This document shows positions 1 to 6,623 of a stretch of DNA of 6,881 nucleotides, piece by piece. The stretch's first letter is position 1. Each line of letters begins with the position of its first letter. This stretch comes from an uncultured Allobaculum sp. (GTDB taxonomy: Bacteria > Bacillota_I > Bacilli_A > Erysipelotrichales > Erysipelotrichaceae). Under the pieces are notes generated by a model. The model saw nothing but the letters and a program-made list of their open reading frames with translations, ran no database searches and was not told where the DNA came from. Both the position numbers and the translations under genes were made by a program. The stretch covers positions 1 to 6,881 of the forward strand of contig CAJTVE010000099.1 in the NCBI GenBank assembly GCA_910579655.1, written 5' to 3'.

Positions 1-412
1 GGTTTATCAGCAGAGAATATGGATTTGCCCAATAACCAGTGGATCCAGAAAAGCTGCTTAACAGGTCAGACAACCTTCCCGGAATTACGATAAGCGATTG
101 GGCTATATCCTTATTCCTCCGGAGGCGCCTTCAGCGGGACCAACTTGTGCAGTTGGATCGCACCAGCGTGGCACGCTGGACCGCAGCTCGCTCCGGGGAA
201 AAGTGGGGGTGTGAACTTTTCCCCATCGCACGCTCGACGACCATCGTCGCACAGCCGTTCCGGAGATGCAAGGGGCGCTCCGCTTAAACCCTTGCATCTT
301 CGGCCCGCCCGTGCACTCAGGTCAATCATCGAGCGAAGCGACGGTGAAAAGTTTTTCCGCACCGCCATATGTCCTGTAGTAGGTTCTGTCCACGAGCGGG
401 CAGAGCCCTTAC
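1..412. other. Non-coding, GC-rich, palindrome-dense region
   Basis: I see no convincing gene here. Short open frames exist, but none has a ribosome binding site or a recognisable sequence. Two short frames open from the left edge, ending at stops 33-35 and 91-93; either could be the tail of a gene outside the window, and I cannot choose between them. From about base 115 the sequence becomes GC-rich and full of inverted repeats: CCTCC/GGAGG at 116-125, CCAACT/AGTTGG at 140-156, CCAGCGTG/CACGCTGG at 163-179, and larger ones described separately. This density suggests a structured RNA, a repeat element, or a recombination or replication site. I do not recognise a known RNA family. Confidence 0.5.
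195..363. repeat. Long imperfect hairpin with nested perfect inverted repeats
   Basis: Three perfect inverted repeats lie here: 195-204 with 215-224 (GGGGAAAAGT / ACTTTTCCCC, 10 bp), 235-240 with 244-249 (CGACGA / TCGTCG), and 264-274 with 289-299 (AGATGCAAGGG / CCCTTGCATCT, 11 bp). The last extends to 260-274/289-303 with one G-T pair. A longer-range pairing also exists: 215-240 complements 326-352 with about four mismatches or bulges, flanked outward by 208-211/360-363 and inward by 249-252/311-314. Together these could fold 208-363 into one long hairpin. The first two short hairpins and the long helix compete for the same bases, so two alternative folds are possible. Pairings were found by eye. 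Confidence 0.55.
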
Positions 413-458
413 GTGGACGCCAGGGGGACAGTCTGGTTCGGAAAGAGGATGTCCTCTT
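371..458. repeat. Hairpins at the right edge of the structured island
   Basis: A stem of 388-394 (GTCCACG) with 412-418 (CGTGGAC) encloses an inner GGGC/GCCC stem at 398-401/405-408. An alternative pairing joins CTGTCC (386-391) to GGACAG (426-431). A separate hairpin pairs AAGAGG (443-448) with CCTCTT (453-458). These continue the structured island into the start of the following open frame; the possible start codon at 449 sits in the loop of the last hairpin. The function is unknown; it may belong to a structured transcript or leader. Confidence 0.45.
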
Positions 459-994
459 CCTGCCAATCTAAGGTGAACAACCTACAACAATTCAATTGTT
501 TCAGTGCAGTTGTTCTCATCAACAGCTGCCAACTTTTTAAACGAAATTATTGCAACTTTTCAGTTGACATCTACAAGCGGTCTATTCTCATTCTTCCCGA
601 AGAAAACAAATCCATTTCGATTAAGATTCGACGGATCCGTCCTCGAAACGGCCAGGGACCGACCCATGCACTGCTTCCCTGGTTTCTTTGTGCCTATTCC
701 AAATGTCCTGTCTGGATTGATGTCTACTTTCTTCTAATGCTTTTTGAATCACTTGAAGAAGCGGGGACACCCCATTCCTGTGCCTTGGACCTGGGGATTT
801 CGCCGCTTCGCCTGTATCTTATCCAAAAGAAGTACCTGGAATTTGTATCTTTACCAAATGTCCCCGCTCTGAGCTGGAAATCGGTGTGGGACTGGACTGT
901 TCTGTCAATTGTCCGGCTGCGGCATGTCTGGACAGGATCTCTGCACTCCTTCAGAGGCAGGATTTTACTGGCAGGACTGGTCTTTGAATCCTGA
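449..994 (+). pseudogene. Probable decayed DUF6431-like transposon-associated protein
   Basis: The frame is open for about 190 codons. From about residue 40 (counting from ATG 449) it has the pattern I associate with DUF6431-type proteins, which are small zinc-ribbon proteins found with transposases: a segment reading YKRSI, a basic strand IKIRRIR (58-64), then THALLPWF (72-79) and a PYS-like AYS (82-84). In intact relatives as I recall them, cysteines sit just after the RR-I-R segment and in a CPxC pair upstream. Here the second pair is replaced by RPRNGQG (64-70) and the first is reduced to isolated cysteines. No Shine-Dalgarno sequence precedes ATG 449, and the only longer start, GTG 413, lies inside a hairpin. 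I therefore read it as an inactive remnant. The family assignment is from memory; an intact, divergent gene remains possible. Confidence 0.5.
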
Positions 995-1041
995 TTTTTT
1001 TGCGGCTCTTATCCATGGGGCTTTGTGCGCTTTTTTCCACC

Positions 1042-1088
1042 TCTATTTTCTCTTCATTATCTATTTTCTCTTCATTATCTATTTTCTC
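1042..1088. repeat. 18-bp tandem repeat, about 2.6 copies
   Basis: The unit TCTATTTTCTCTTCATTA occurs at 1042-1059 and 1060-1077, followed by 11 matching bases at 1078-1088. It lies in a pyrimidine-rich spacer between the decayed upstream frame and the transposase. Because the unit is a multiple of three it keeps a frame open across 909-1118, giving a repetitive FLFIIY peptide, but that frame shows no sign of being a gene. The rest of the 995-1209 spacer is AT-rich and contains no promoter I can call with confidence. Confidence 0.85.
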
Positions 1089-1209
1089 CTGAATAACATT
1101 CTTAAAGTTCATTTATAAATCGATTTGAGCTTTATCTTTTTTTATTTATTCTCTTCGTTCGCACATAGGGCAAATCGCGTATTTATTCAGCTTTAGGGAT
1201 AATGGCACC

Positions 1210-1215
1210 AGGAGG
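1210..1215 (+). promoter_or_regulatory. Ribosome binding site fixing the transposase start
   Basis: AGGAGG lies seven bases before ATG 1223. An upstream in-frame ATG at 1202 would place this site inside the coding sequence and has no ribosome binding site of its own, so 1223 is preferred. Confidence 0.85.
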
Positions 1216-1222
1216 AAAATAT

Positions 1223-2761
1223 ATGACTGAAAGAATCCCGTTCAGTTCTAATACTGAGTTTGAAAGCTTTCTTGAAAGTATGGATGCTTTCTTCGGAATC
1301 CCAAAATGCGAAATTGAGTACTTTCATATCTCAAACACGCTTTGTGACGGTAAAGACATCACTGTCTTTGACCTCCTGCTCTATGATCACCACCCCCCAT
1401 GTCCTCATTGTCAATGCATAAACCCATCAATTCATGGATACAGAACATCCCGAGTCAATCACAGTATCCTTGCCGGAAGAAATGCAGAAATCTATTTTAA
1501 ACGGCGCCGCTATCTATGTCCTAAGTGCGGAAAAACATTTTCAGAAGACAATCCGTTCGTTATCAGGAAAGGAAAAATATCTCTTGAGACGGTTGTAAAT
1601 ATCCTTGATGATCTGAAAAAGCCTGAAGTCACTTATACATCCGTTGCGAGAAGATATAAAGTCTCTCCTTCTACAGTGGTCCAGATCTTCGATACACATG
1701 TAGACATGCAGCGCCTGACCCTCAGCGAGTATATCTGTATTGATGAAAACTACGCCTTCAAAGATGATCGGAGCAGCTATATCTGTGTTCTGCTGGATTT
1801 CAAGTCACAGGAAGCAATTGACATTCTGCCTAATCGCTACAAAAGTGACCTGATCCGCTATTTTAAATCCATTCCAATGAAGGAAAGAGAAGGCGTAAAG
1901 GCAGTATCTATGGATATGTATCCCATCTATCGGGACGTAGTAAGAGAGTGTTTCAGCCCAAAGACACTTTGCGTAATCGATCGTTTTCATCTGATCAAGG
2001 AATTCACCACTCAGGTTGATAGAGTGAGAATTTCCGCTCAAAGAAAGGCTCAGCGTGAACGCAGCCAATATCAGGACAAGGTAAAGGAACTCAAAGACAG
2101 GCCGGATTTTCAGAGTCAGGCGGTTCAGGAAGAATACCGCAAAATATCAGCGAAGCTCAATGATGCTTCAGACCGATATTATCTGCTTAAAAAATTCGCC
2201 AGCTGGATGATTTATAAACAATTTGACGACCCGGTCTTTGAGATAAACGCTTTGCGAAAATACAATTCACATTTCCAGCGACATCTGAACATGTATGAAA
2301 TCAGAGGCATGCTCTTCAAGGTTGAGCCCCTGCTTGAAGAAGCCTCACAATTCAGGGGACTCCTTACGGAACTCTATACCTATACTTCACCTTCAGAGGG
2401 TTCTGAATTCTTCGATTCTCTTTTAAGCCTTTTTAAAGAATCCAAGGCTGCCCCGATCCGACATTTCGGCGGGACTATGAGAAGATGGAGAACCGAAATT
2501 CTCAACTCGTTGATCGTAGTAGAGAGGTTTTATGAGGTCCAGCCGGACGGAGACGTTAACATTCGAGACCGTCGACTCCATAACGGGGTCATTGAAAGAA
2601 AAAACAAACAGATTAAAATCCTGAAAAATGTTGCCAACGGCTATACGAATTTTCCTCGTTTTCGATGCCGGGCATTATATGTGCTCCGAAATGATCCGGC
2701 CTATTCGCTGGATCCGGTTTATCTCACGAAGGCAATTCCAAAGGAGCAAAAAAATGATTGA
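1223..2761 (+). CDS. ISL3-family transposase
   Basis: This encodes a 512-residue DDE transposase that cuts and joins the ends of an insertion sequence. An N-terminal zinc ribbon has C60, C63 (with C65 adjacent), C99 and C102, followed by a helix-turn-helix-like stretch at about 137-156 (TSVARRYKVSPSTVV) for DNA binding. The catalytic core follows: D174 in CIDE, D231 in SMDMYP, the conserved VIDRFH block (D253, H256), a long charged, probably helical insertion at about 265-345, and the catalytic glutamate E458 in NGVIERKNKQIK, followed by the typical NF-RFR-R tail. Order and length fit the ISL3 family, and no frameshift or stop interrupts the frame, so it may be active. Its stop overlaps the next gene by 8 bp, suggesting co-transcription and coupled translation. 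I did not find the element's terminal inverted repeats. Confidence 0.95.
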   Translation: MTERIPFSSNTEFESFLESMDAFFGIPKCEIEYFHISNTLCDGKDITVFDLLLYDHHPPCPHCQCINPSIHGYRTSRVNHSILAGRNAEIYFKRRRYLCPKCGKTFSEDNPFVIRKGKISLETVVNILDDLKKPEVTYTSVARRYKVSPSTVVQIFDTHVDMQRLTLSEYICIDENYAFKDDRSSYICVLLDFKSQEAIDILPNRYKSDLIRYFKSIPMKEREGVKAVSMDMYPIYRDVVRECFSPKTLCVIDRFHLIKEFTTQVDRVRISAQRKAQRERSQYQDKVKELKDRPDFQSQAVQEEYRKISAKLNDASDRYYLLKKFASWMIYKQFDDPVFEINALRKYNSHFQRHLNMYEIRGMLFKVEPLLEEASQFRGLLTELYTYTSPSEGSEFFDSLLSLFKESKAAPIRHFGGTMRRWRTEILNSLIVVERFYEVQPDGDVNIRDRRLHNGVIERKNKQIKILKNVANGYTNFPRFRCRALYVLRNDPAYSLDPVYLTKAIPKEQKND

Positions 2762-3275
2762 GAGAGGATGTCAGAGTGGCAGTCCCCTCTATGGCAGAGA
2801 CCTTGAACTGCCGGATATGGACATTCATGAAGTGGATTCTGATAGATTAATCTACTTAACGGAAAGCCTTTTGGAGTTCACTGCTGATTATGGATTTACG
2901 TTCAATGATATCACTCTTTTCTGCTGGATCAGACAAAAGGCCAAGGCGGCTGTAGAAGTAGAAATTCGACACATGGCTAAAACAAGGGATCCAAGAATGA
3001 TCGTCAGGAAGCATGATGACATGGATTACTTTTTTCAAATCACTGGCTATGATATCGAAAATCAGATTGTCATTATGAAAAAGTTTCCAATCAGTACGCA
3101 ATCTTTCGATCGACAGGGCAGACTCGAAAAAGCAGCCTTGGAAGAATTCATTTCCGGTAAATATCAGATCTGGAATTATCGTGACCCAAGAATGTTCTGT
3201 GTGACATTGGAAGATGCCCTTTATACTGACAGCGAAAACGGACTCACGAACGGATGTTATCACCAGGGAGGATAG
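2754..3275 (+). CDS. Unknown protein overlapping the transposase gene
   Basis: The 173-residue product is not one I recognise. The start is set by AAGGAG at 2741-2746, inside the last transposase codons, with seven bases to ATG 2754; the 8-bp overlap with the transposase stop suggests translational coupling. The frame opens further upstream (2628), but that part is a shadow of the transposase. The protein is acidic (net about -9 by hand count), with no signal peptide, membrane helix or cysteine motif. The first half is probably helical; the second has a strand-like region, DYFFQITGYDIENQIVIM (91-108). RDPRM occurs twice (78-82 and 143-147), possibly an internal repeat. GYD-x5-VI (98-107) recurs in the next gene, hinting at distant relationship. 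The context suggests a transposon accessory or passenger protein; regulation, target choice or defence are only possibilities. Confidence 0.8.
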   Translation: MIERGCQSGSPLYGRDLELPDMDIHEVDSDRLIYLTESLLEFTADYGFTFNDITLFCWIRQKAKAAVEVEIRHMAKTRDPRMIVRKHDDMDYFFQITGYDIENQIVIMKKFPISTQSFDRQGRLEKAALEEFISGKYQIWNYRDPRMFCVTLEDALYTDSENGLTNGCYHQGG

Positions 3276-3279
3276 AAAT

Positions 3280-3621
3280 ATGAAAAACAAAGATCATGTC
3301 TATGAAAAATTCATTGATTTTTTGGAAACCCAAAAAATTGATATCAATCAGATTGAAGAACTCATTGACGCCAGAAAAGCAGGAATTCCCGAGTTTGAAC
3401 GAGAAATCGCAAAAATGCAGAGTAATTCATCCATCGATTATTTTTTCGAGAGAAAAATTTTAAACGAAATGGATAAGATGTACTTCTGCGGATATGATCC
3501 AGTTTCGAAAAAAGTCATTTTAAGAGATAGTACCCGCTATGGAAACAATTTTGAACTGTTTGACTGTGCTCTATTCATTTTTGGAAAACATCAATTCCAG
3601 CCAGAAACGCAAAAAAGCTAA
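3280..3621 (+). CDS. Unknown small protein, last gene of the transposase cassette
   Basis: The 113-residue product is not recognised. AGGGAGGAT at 3265-3273 is a strong ribosome binding site for ATG 3280, seven to nine bases away, and lies across the end of the preceding gene, whose stop is only 4 bp upstream. The start at 3214 would lie within the preceding gene and lacks such a site. The N-terminal half is charged and probably helical (about 4-46). The second half looks like a small mixed fold: DYFF (53-56), then MYFCGYDPVSKKVILRD (67-83). It shares GYD-x5-VI with the preceding protein, which also has a DYFF segment. There is no membrane segment or signal peptide. Its stop codon is the beginning of a terminator stem, so it closes the transcription unit. 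It is probably a passenger or accessory gene of the transposable element. Confidence 0.8.
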   Translation: MKNKDHVYEKFIDFLETQKIDINQIEELIDARKAGIPEFEREIAKMQSNSSIDYFFERKILNEMDKMYFCGYDPVSKKVILRDSTRYGNNFELFDCALFIFGKHQFQPETQKS

Positions 3622-3666
3622 AGAGGGAGCAATTCCGGCCACACGCCAGGAATTGCTCCCTCTTTA
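3619..3666 (+). terminator. Strong intrinsic terminator beginning on a stop codon
   Basis: Bases 3619-3636 are a perfect 18-bp complement of 3649-3666. The 12-base loop can form a further GGC/GCC stem (3637-3639/3645-3647). The left arm begins with the TAA of the preceding gene. The trailing T-run is short (CTCTTTA), so termination strength rests mainly on the long stem. The near symmetry means it could also act on minus-strand transcripts. Confidence 0.8.
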
Positions 3667-3713
3667 AAGTGCAAATGCCAAGGCTCAATCACGATAGTCA
3701 TCAGAATTGAAAA

Positions 3714-3743
3714 AGACGAGTGTCATTCACATGACACTCGTCT
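3714..3743. terminator. Second terminator, probably bidirectional
   Basis: AGACGAGTGTCAT (3714-3726) pairs perfectly with 3731-3743 around a four-base loop. On the minus strand the stem is followed by a good T-run (complement of the A-run 3711-3714 and neighbours). On the plus strand it is followed by a weaker ATTAATTTT. It insulates two convergent transcription units, backing up the terminators on either side. Confidence 0.75.
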
Positions 3744-3776
3744 ATTAATTTTGGCTTGTCCTAAGCTCCAAACGAT

Positions 3777-3816
3777 TTGTGTGGTCTGACCACATTCGAC
3801 CACAATCCCCACACAA
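3777..3816. promoter_or_regulatory. Cluster of nested palindromes around TGTGGTC-T-GACCACA
   Basis: A perfect 15-base palindrome TGTGGTCTGACCACA (3780-3794) is followed by two near-identical 10-base direct repeats, GACCACATTC (3788-3797) and GACCACAATC (3798-3807). The whole is framed by TTGTGTGG (3777-3784) and its complement CCACACAA (3809-3816). The core TGGTCTGACCA resembles operators of FadR/GntR-type repressors. However, it lies between convergent terminators with no obvious promoter, so it could equally be a transposon end, a recombination site or a structured relic. Confidence 0.35.
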
Positions 3817-3870
3817 CCGTAAACCACCAGCAAATGTGGAGGACCAGAAATAGGAACTGAGGAGTTAAAA

Positions 3871-3897
3871 CAAAAAATCCCCCAGAAATCTGGGGGA
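3871..3897 (-). terminator. Intrinsic terminator of the ABC transporter operon
   Basis: On the minus strand a CCCCCAG/CTGGGGG stem (3879-3885 with 3890-3896, tight loop) is followed by ATTTTTTG (complement of 3871-3878). It starts 20 bp after the permease stop codon and is a textbook rho-independent terminator for the minus-strand operon. Confidence 0.9.
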
Positions 3898-3916
3898 AAG
3901 ATAGAATCGATCAAGT

Positions 3917-5848
3917 TTATTTGCGTCCTGAGGAAGGGGCAAACGCGACCAGCTTGTAGTAGGTGCGGGAGGTCATCTTGTAAATAATCAGATAGATCAG
4001 CGCAAAGATCACAAAGCAGGCCAGCATGACGATCAGAAACAGATTCTGATTGGCCATGTTCATGCCGGACAGAATGCGTGTGAGCATAGGGAATGCAAAC
4101 AAAATATGCAGCAAAGAGACCCCAAGCGGTAAGAAGAACATGAGCATGACCTGATCGTTGATCACTTTCTTGATCTGGCCGGAATCCAGTCCGATTTTTT
4201 TCATGATCGCAAACCGTCCTTTATCTTCAATTCCTTCGGAAATCTGCTTGTAATAGAGGATCAGAATGACCGTCAGAATAAAGAGAGCGGACAGATAGAC
4301 CCCGATAAACAACATACCGGAATACATGCCAAAGACATCCTGCTTCAGGCTTTCCGTATTTCCAAAGGTAAGAATCGACGTATTGGAGCCATTGTTCATC
4401 AGATCATTATGAATGACTTCCTGATGATCGACTGAATCTGGCGTATCAAACATCAGATGAACGTTCTGGGCCATTGGCGGCAGCGTATCGAGATGACCGG
4501 CAGCTAATGTTCCGGCGGCTGGGTATTGCTGGAGAAAACGAAGTTCTTCAGGCAGTTTGTCGATGGAATCTACAATTTCAATCGTGCCGGTATTGTCGGT
4601 GAGCGTTAAAGTTTCGGGTTCTGTGGCTTTTCCAATCACAATGACCTGGCCAGGACCAGGGTTGAGACTGGTGCCGGCAATTTCATTGATGGATTCCACA
4701 TCTACGACATAGAGCGGACGGTCGCTGTTTCCATACTGGTAGCTGTAGGTGGAAAGAAGATAGGAAAGCGGGTTGGTCATGGTCGTGCCGGCATTGTTGA
4801 CGGCAGCCTGAACTTCGTTAATCACCGACTGTTTACTGCTGGTGTCTTCAGGTGTGAGGCCAATTACTGCTTCCATTGCATACTGGCGGGGATAAATCTG
4901 ATTGTTGGTTTCATCAAGCGTTAACACCAGCGCCAGGGTTGTCGAAAGGGAAACCAGAACCATGGTCGACAGAATCGCAATGTTGGCCAGGGCAGCCGCA
5001 TTTTGTTTCAGGCGATACTTCAGGGTCGAAATCGAGATGAAGTGAGCCGGTGAGTAATAAAGACGCCTGTTTTTCTGAAGCAGGGAGACCAGAACGGTGG
5101 TGCCATACATGAATAACAGGTAAGTTCCCACAACAACGAAGAACACAGCCACAAAAAACAACAGTAAAGCTTCCATTGGATTGGTGATGGTGATGGCCAT
5201 GCCATAGCCAATCACCAGGCTGACAAGGCCGAGAAGAGCCAGAATCCAGCGGTTTTTAATGGCCCGTTCGCCGGATTTTCCCTGCTGGAGTTTTTCAAGG
5301 GGATTGGTCCGGATGGTGGCATAGATCGACCAGAAAAATAAGGCTGCAAAACAAAGGCCCATCCAGAGTGTGGTAATCCGGAAGCCATCCCAGGAAAAAT
5401 AGAAGCCAAAGACCGGATCGAGGTGAGCAATTTTTAAAACCAGCAGATAAATCAGCTTATCCAGGCAGATTCCAAGCGGAATTCCTGCCACTAAAGAACA
5501 AAAGAAAATCACGACCAGCTGATAGAACTGAATACGGATCAGATGAGATTTGTTCAAGCCAAGAACCGCGAACAGACCATTTTCCTGAGTCCGGTTTTTG
5601 ATCCAGACACTGTTGAGATAAAACATGAAGATCAACACAAACAGAAGAATGATCCGATAGCCAAACCCCATCATCATCTGAATGTAGCCGCCCCCAAACG
5701 ACTGGCCCAGGCCTGGATTGTAAGCCAGGGAGACAATCGCATACAACATGGCCGTCATGATGATCGAACCGCCGATAAAAGGAATGGAGATTCGATAGTT
5801 TTTCTTCAAAGACTGGAGAGCAAGCTTGAGATAAATGGCGTGCTGCAT
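3917..5848 (-). CDS. BceB-type ABC transporter permease (FtsX-like)
   Basis: This 643-residue membrane protein is the partner of the ATPase encoded just upstream. Hydrophobic segments lie at about 20-42, 62-83, 108-130, 158-178, 200-221, 226-256, 285-311, 510-533, 565-590 and 602-624. That is ten helices, with a soluble domain of about 200 residues (312-509) between helices 7 and 8, the hallmark of the BceB group, in which that domain senses peptide antibiotics. The length matches the family (roughly 620-670). FtsX-like stretches with NRTQENGLFAVLGL (85-98) and DKGRFAIMKKIGL (542-554) follow helices 2 and 8. ATG 5848 shares one base with the ATPase stop (TGATG) and has CAGGAG (5857-5862) eight bases upstream, so translation is coupled. 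Known relatives confer bacitracin or lantibiotic resistance and signal to a BceS-type kinase; the actual substrate cannot be read from sequence. Confidence 0.93.
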   Translation of the reverse strand: MQHAIYLKLALQSLKKNYRISIPFIGGSIIMTAMLYAIVSLAYNPGLGQSFGGGYIQMMMGFGYRIILLFVLIFMFYLNSVWIKNRTQENGLFAVLGLNKSHLIRIQFYQLVVIFFCSLVAGIPLGICLDKLIYLLVLKIAHLDPVFGFYFSWDGFRITTLWMGLCFAALFFWSIYATIRTNPLEKLQQGKSGERAIKNRWILALLGLVSLVIGYGMAITITNPMEALLLFFVAVFFVVVGTYLLFMYGTTVLVSLLQKNRRLYYSPAHFISISTLKYRLKQNAAALANIAILSTMVLVSLSTTLALVLTLDETNNQIYPRQYAMEAVIGLTPEDTSSKQSVINEVQAAVNNAGTTMTNPLSYLLSTYSYQYGNSDRPLYVVDVESINEIAGTSLNPGPGQVIVIGKATEPETLTLTDNTGTIEIVDSIDKLPEELRFLQQYPAAGTLAAGHLDTLPPMAQNVHLMFDTPDSVDHQEVIHNDLMNNGSNTSILTFGNTESLKQDVFGMYSGMLFIGVYLSALFILTVILILYYKQISEGIEDKGRFAIMKKIGLDSGQIKKVINDQVMLMFFLPLGVSLLHILFAFPMLTRILSGMNMANQNLFLIVMLACFVIFALIYLIIYKMTSRTYYKLVAFAPSSGRK

Positions 5849-6609
5849 CAGATGCGCTCCTGATTGGCCATTAAGGTCAGGGTTCTGGAAATCTGCTCAT
5901 AGAAATGTTCGCGGCTCTGGTCTTTGCGGTACAGCTGATGGAAAATCTGGCCATCAGCGATAAACAATACGCGGGTGGCATAGCTGGCGGCACTGATGGA
6001 GTGGGTAACCATCACAATGGTCTGGCCTTCTTTGTTCAGTTTGTCAAACAGTTCAAGCAGCTCCTGTGAACTTTTGGAGTCGAGGGCCCCGGTTGGTTCA
6101 TCGGCCAGCAGGAGCTCGGGATTGGTAATCAGCGAACGGGCAACGGCAGCGCGTTGTTTCTGGCCGCCGGAAACTTCATAGGGATATTTTTTGAGCAGAT
6201 GCGTAAGACCAAGCTGTTTGGCCAGTGGATCCAGGCGCTTTTTCATTTCTGGATAACGCATTTTATTCAGGACCAGAGGAAGCAGAATGTTGTCGGCCAG
6301 ATTGAAGGTGTCCAGCAGGGAATAATCCTGGAAGACGAAGCCTAAATGGTTGCGGCGAAAATCACTGATGGCTTTGGAAGGAATAGTGGAGGAATCCTGG
6401 TCATTGATATAGATTTTGCCATCTGTTGGTTTATCGAGGGCTGCCAGCAGGTTCAGCAATGTCGATTTTCCGGATCCGCTTTCGCCCATGATGGCGACAA
6501 ATTCGCCAGGCTCAACCGAAAAGGACACATCGTGCAGTGCCTCCACCTGCACGGCGGAAAAACGAGATTTGTATATTTTCTGCAAATTGCAGACTTCAAG
6601 AATAGGCAT
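5848..6609 (-). CDS. BceA-type ABC transporter ATP-binding protein
   Basis: This is a 253-residue cytoplasmic ATPase that powers the adjacent permease. All nucleotide-binding motifs are present: Walker A GESGSGKST (42-50), Q-loop Q94 in VFQDYSLLD, signature VSGGQKQR (146-153), Walker B LLLADEPTGALD (166-177, catalytic E171) and switch histidine H203 in VTHS. These place it in the MacB/LolD/BceA group. The roughly 35-residue C-terminal extension after the core and the pairing with a ten-helix permease favour BceA rather than LolD. ATG 6609 is preceded by TAAGGAG (6617-6623) with seven bases of spacing. It is the first gene of a two-gene minus-strand operon. The usual response regulator and histidine kinase genes are not present within the available 270 bp upstream, so they may lie outside the window or elsewhere in the genome. 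Confidence 0.95.
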   Translation of the reverse strand: MPILEVCNLQKIYKSRFSAVQVEALHDVSFSVEPGEFVAIMGESGSGKSTLLNLLAALDKPTDGKIYINDQDSSTIPSKAISDFRRNHLGFVFQDYSLLDTFNLADNILLPLVLNKMRYPEMKKRLDPLAKQLGLTHLLKKYPYEVSGGQKQRAAVARSLITNPELLLADEPTGALDSKSSQELLELFDKLNKEGQTIVMVTHSISAASYATRVLFIADGQIFHQLYRKDQSREHFYEQISRTLTLMANQERI

Positions 6610-6616
6610 ATTTACA

Positions 6617-6623
6617 CTCCTTA
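6617..6623 (-). promoter_or_regulatory. Ribosome binding site of the ATPase gene
   Basis: On the minus strand TAAGGAG lies seven bases before ATG 6609, a strong Shine-Dalgarno match that fixes the start and rules out longer or shorter alternatives. Confidence 0.85.

Noticed and set aside
39..471. Several overlapping open frames on both strands
   Set aside because: They arise from GC-rich hairpin sequence; none has a ribosome binding site, recognisable motif or plausible composition.
909..1118. 69-residue frame with hydrophobic repeats
   Set aside because: It is kept open by the 18-bp tandem repeat, overlaps the decayed upstream frame and has no ribosome binding site.
995..1200. Left terminal inverted repeat of the ISL3 element
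   Set aside because: GGCTCTT (1004) and GGGGCTTTG (1017) resemble ISL3 ends, but I found no matching partner or 8-bp target duplication downstream of 3621.
1202..1222. Upstream in-frame ATG for the transposase
   Set aside because: The only good ribosome binding site (1210-1215) lies between it and ATG 1223, so the shorter start is favoured.
2856..3290. 144-residue minus-strand frame opposite the first small cassette gene
   Set aside because: It is antisense to a gene with a strong ribosome binding site and good coupling, and has no start signal of its own.
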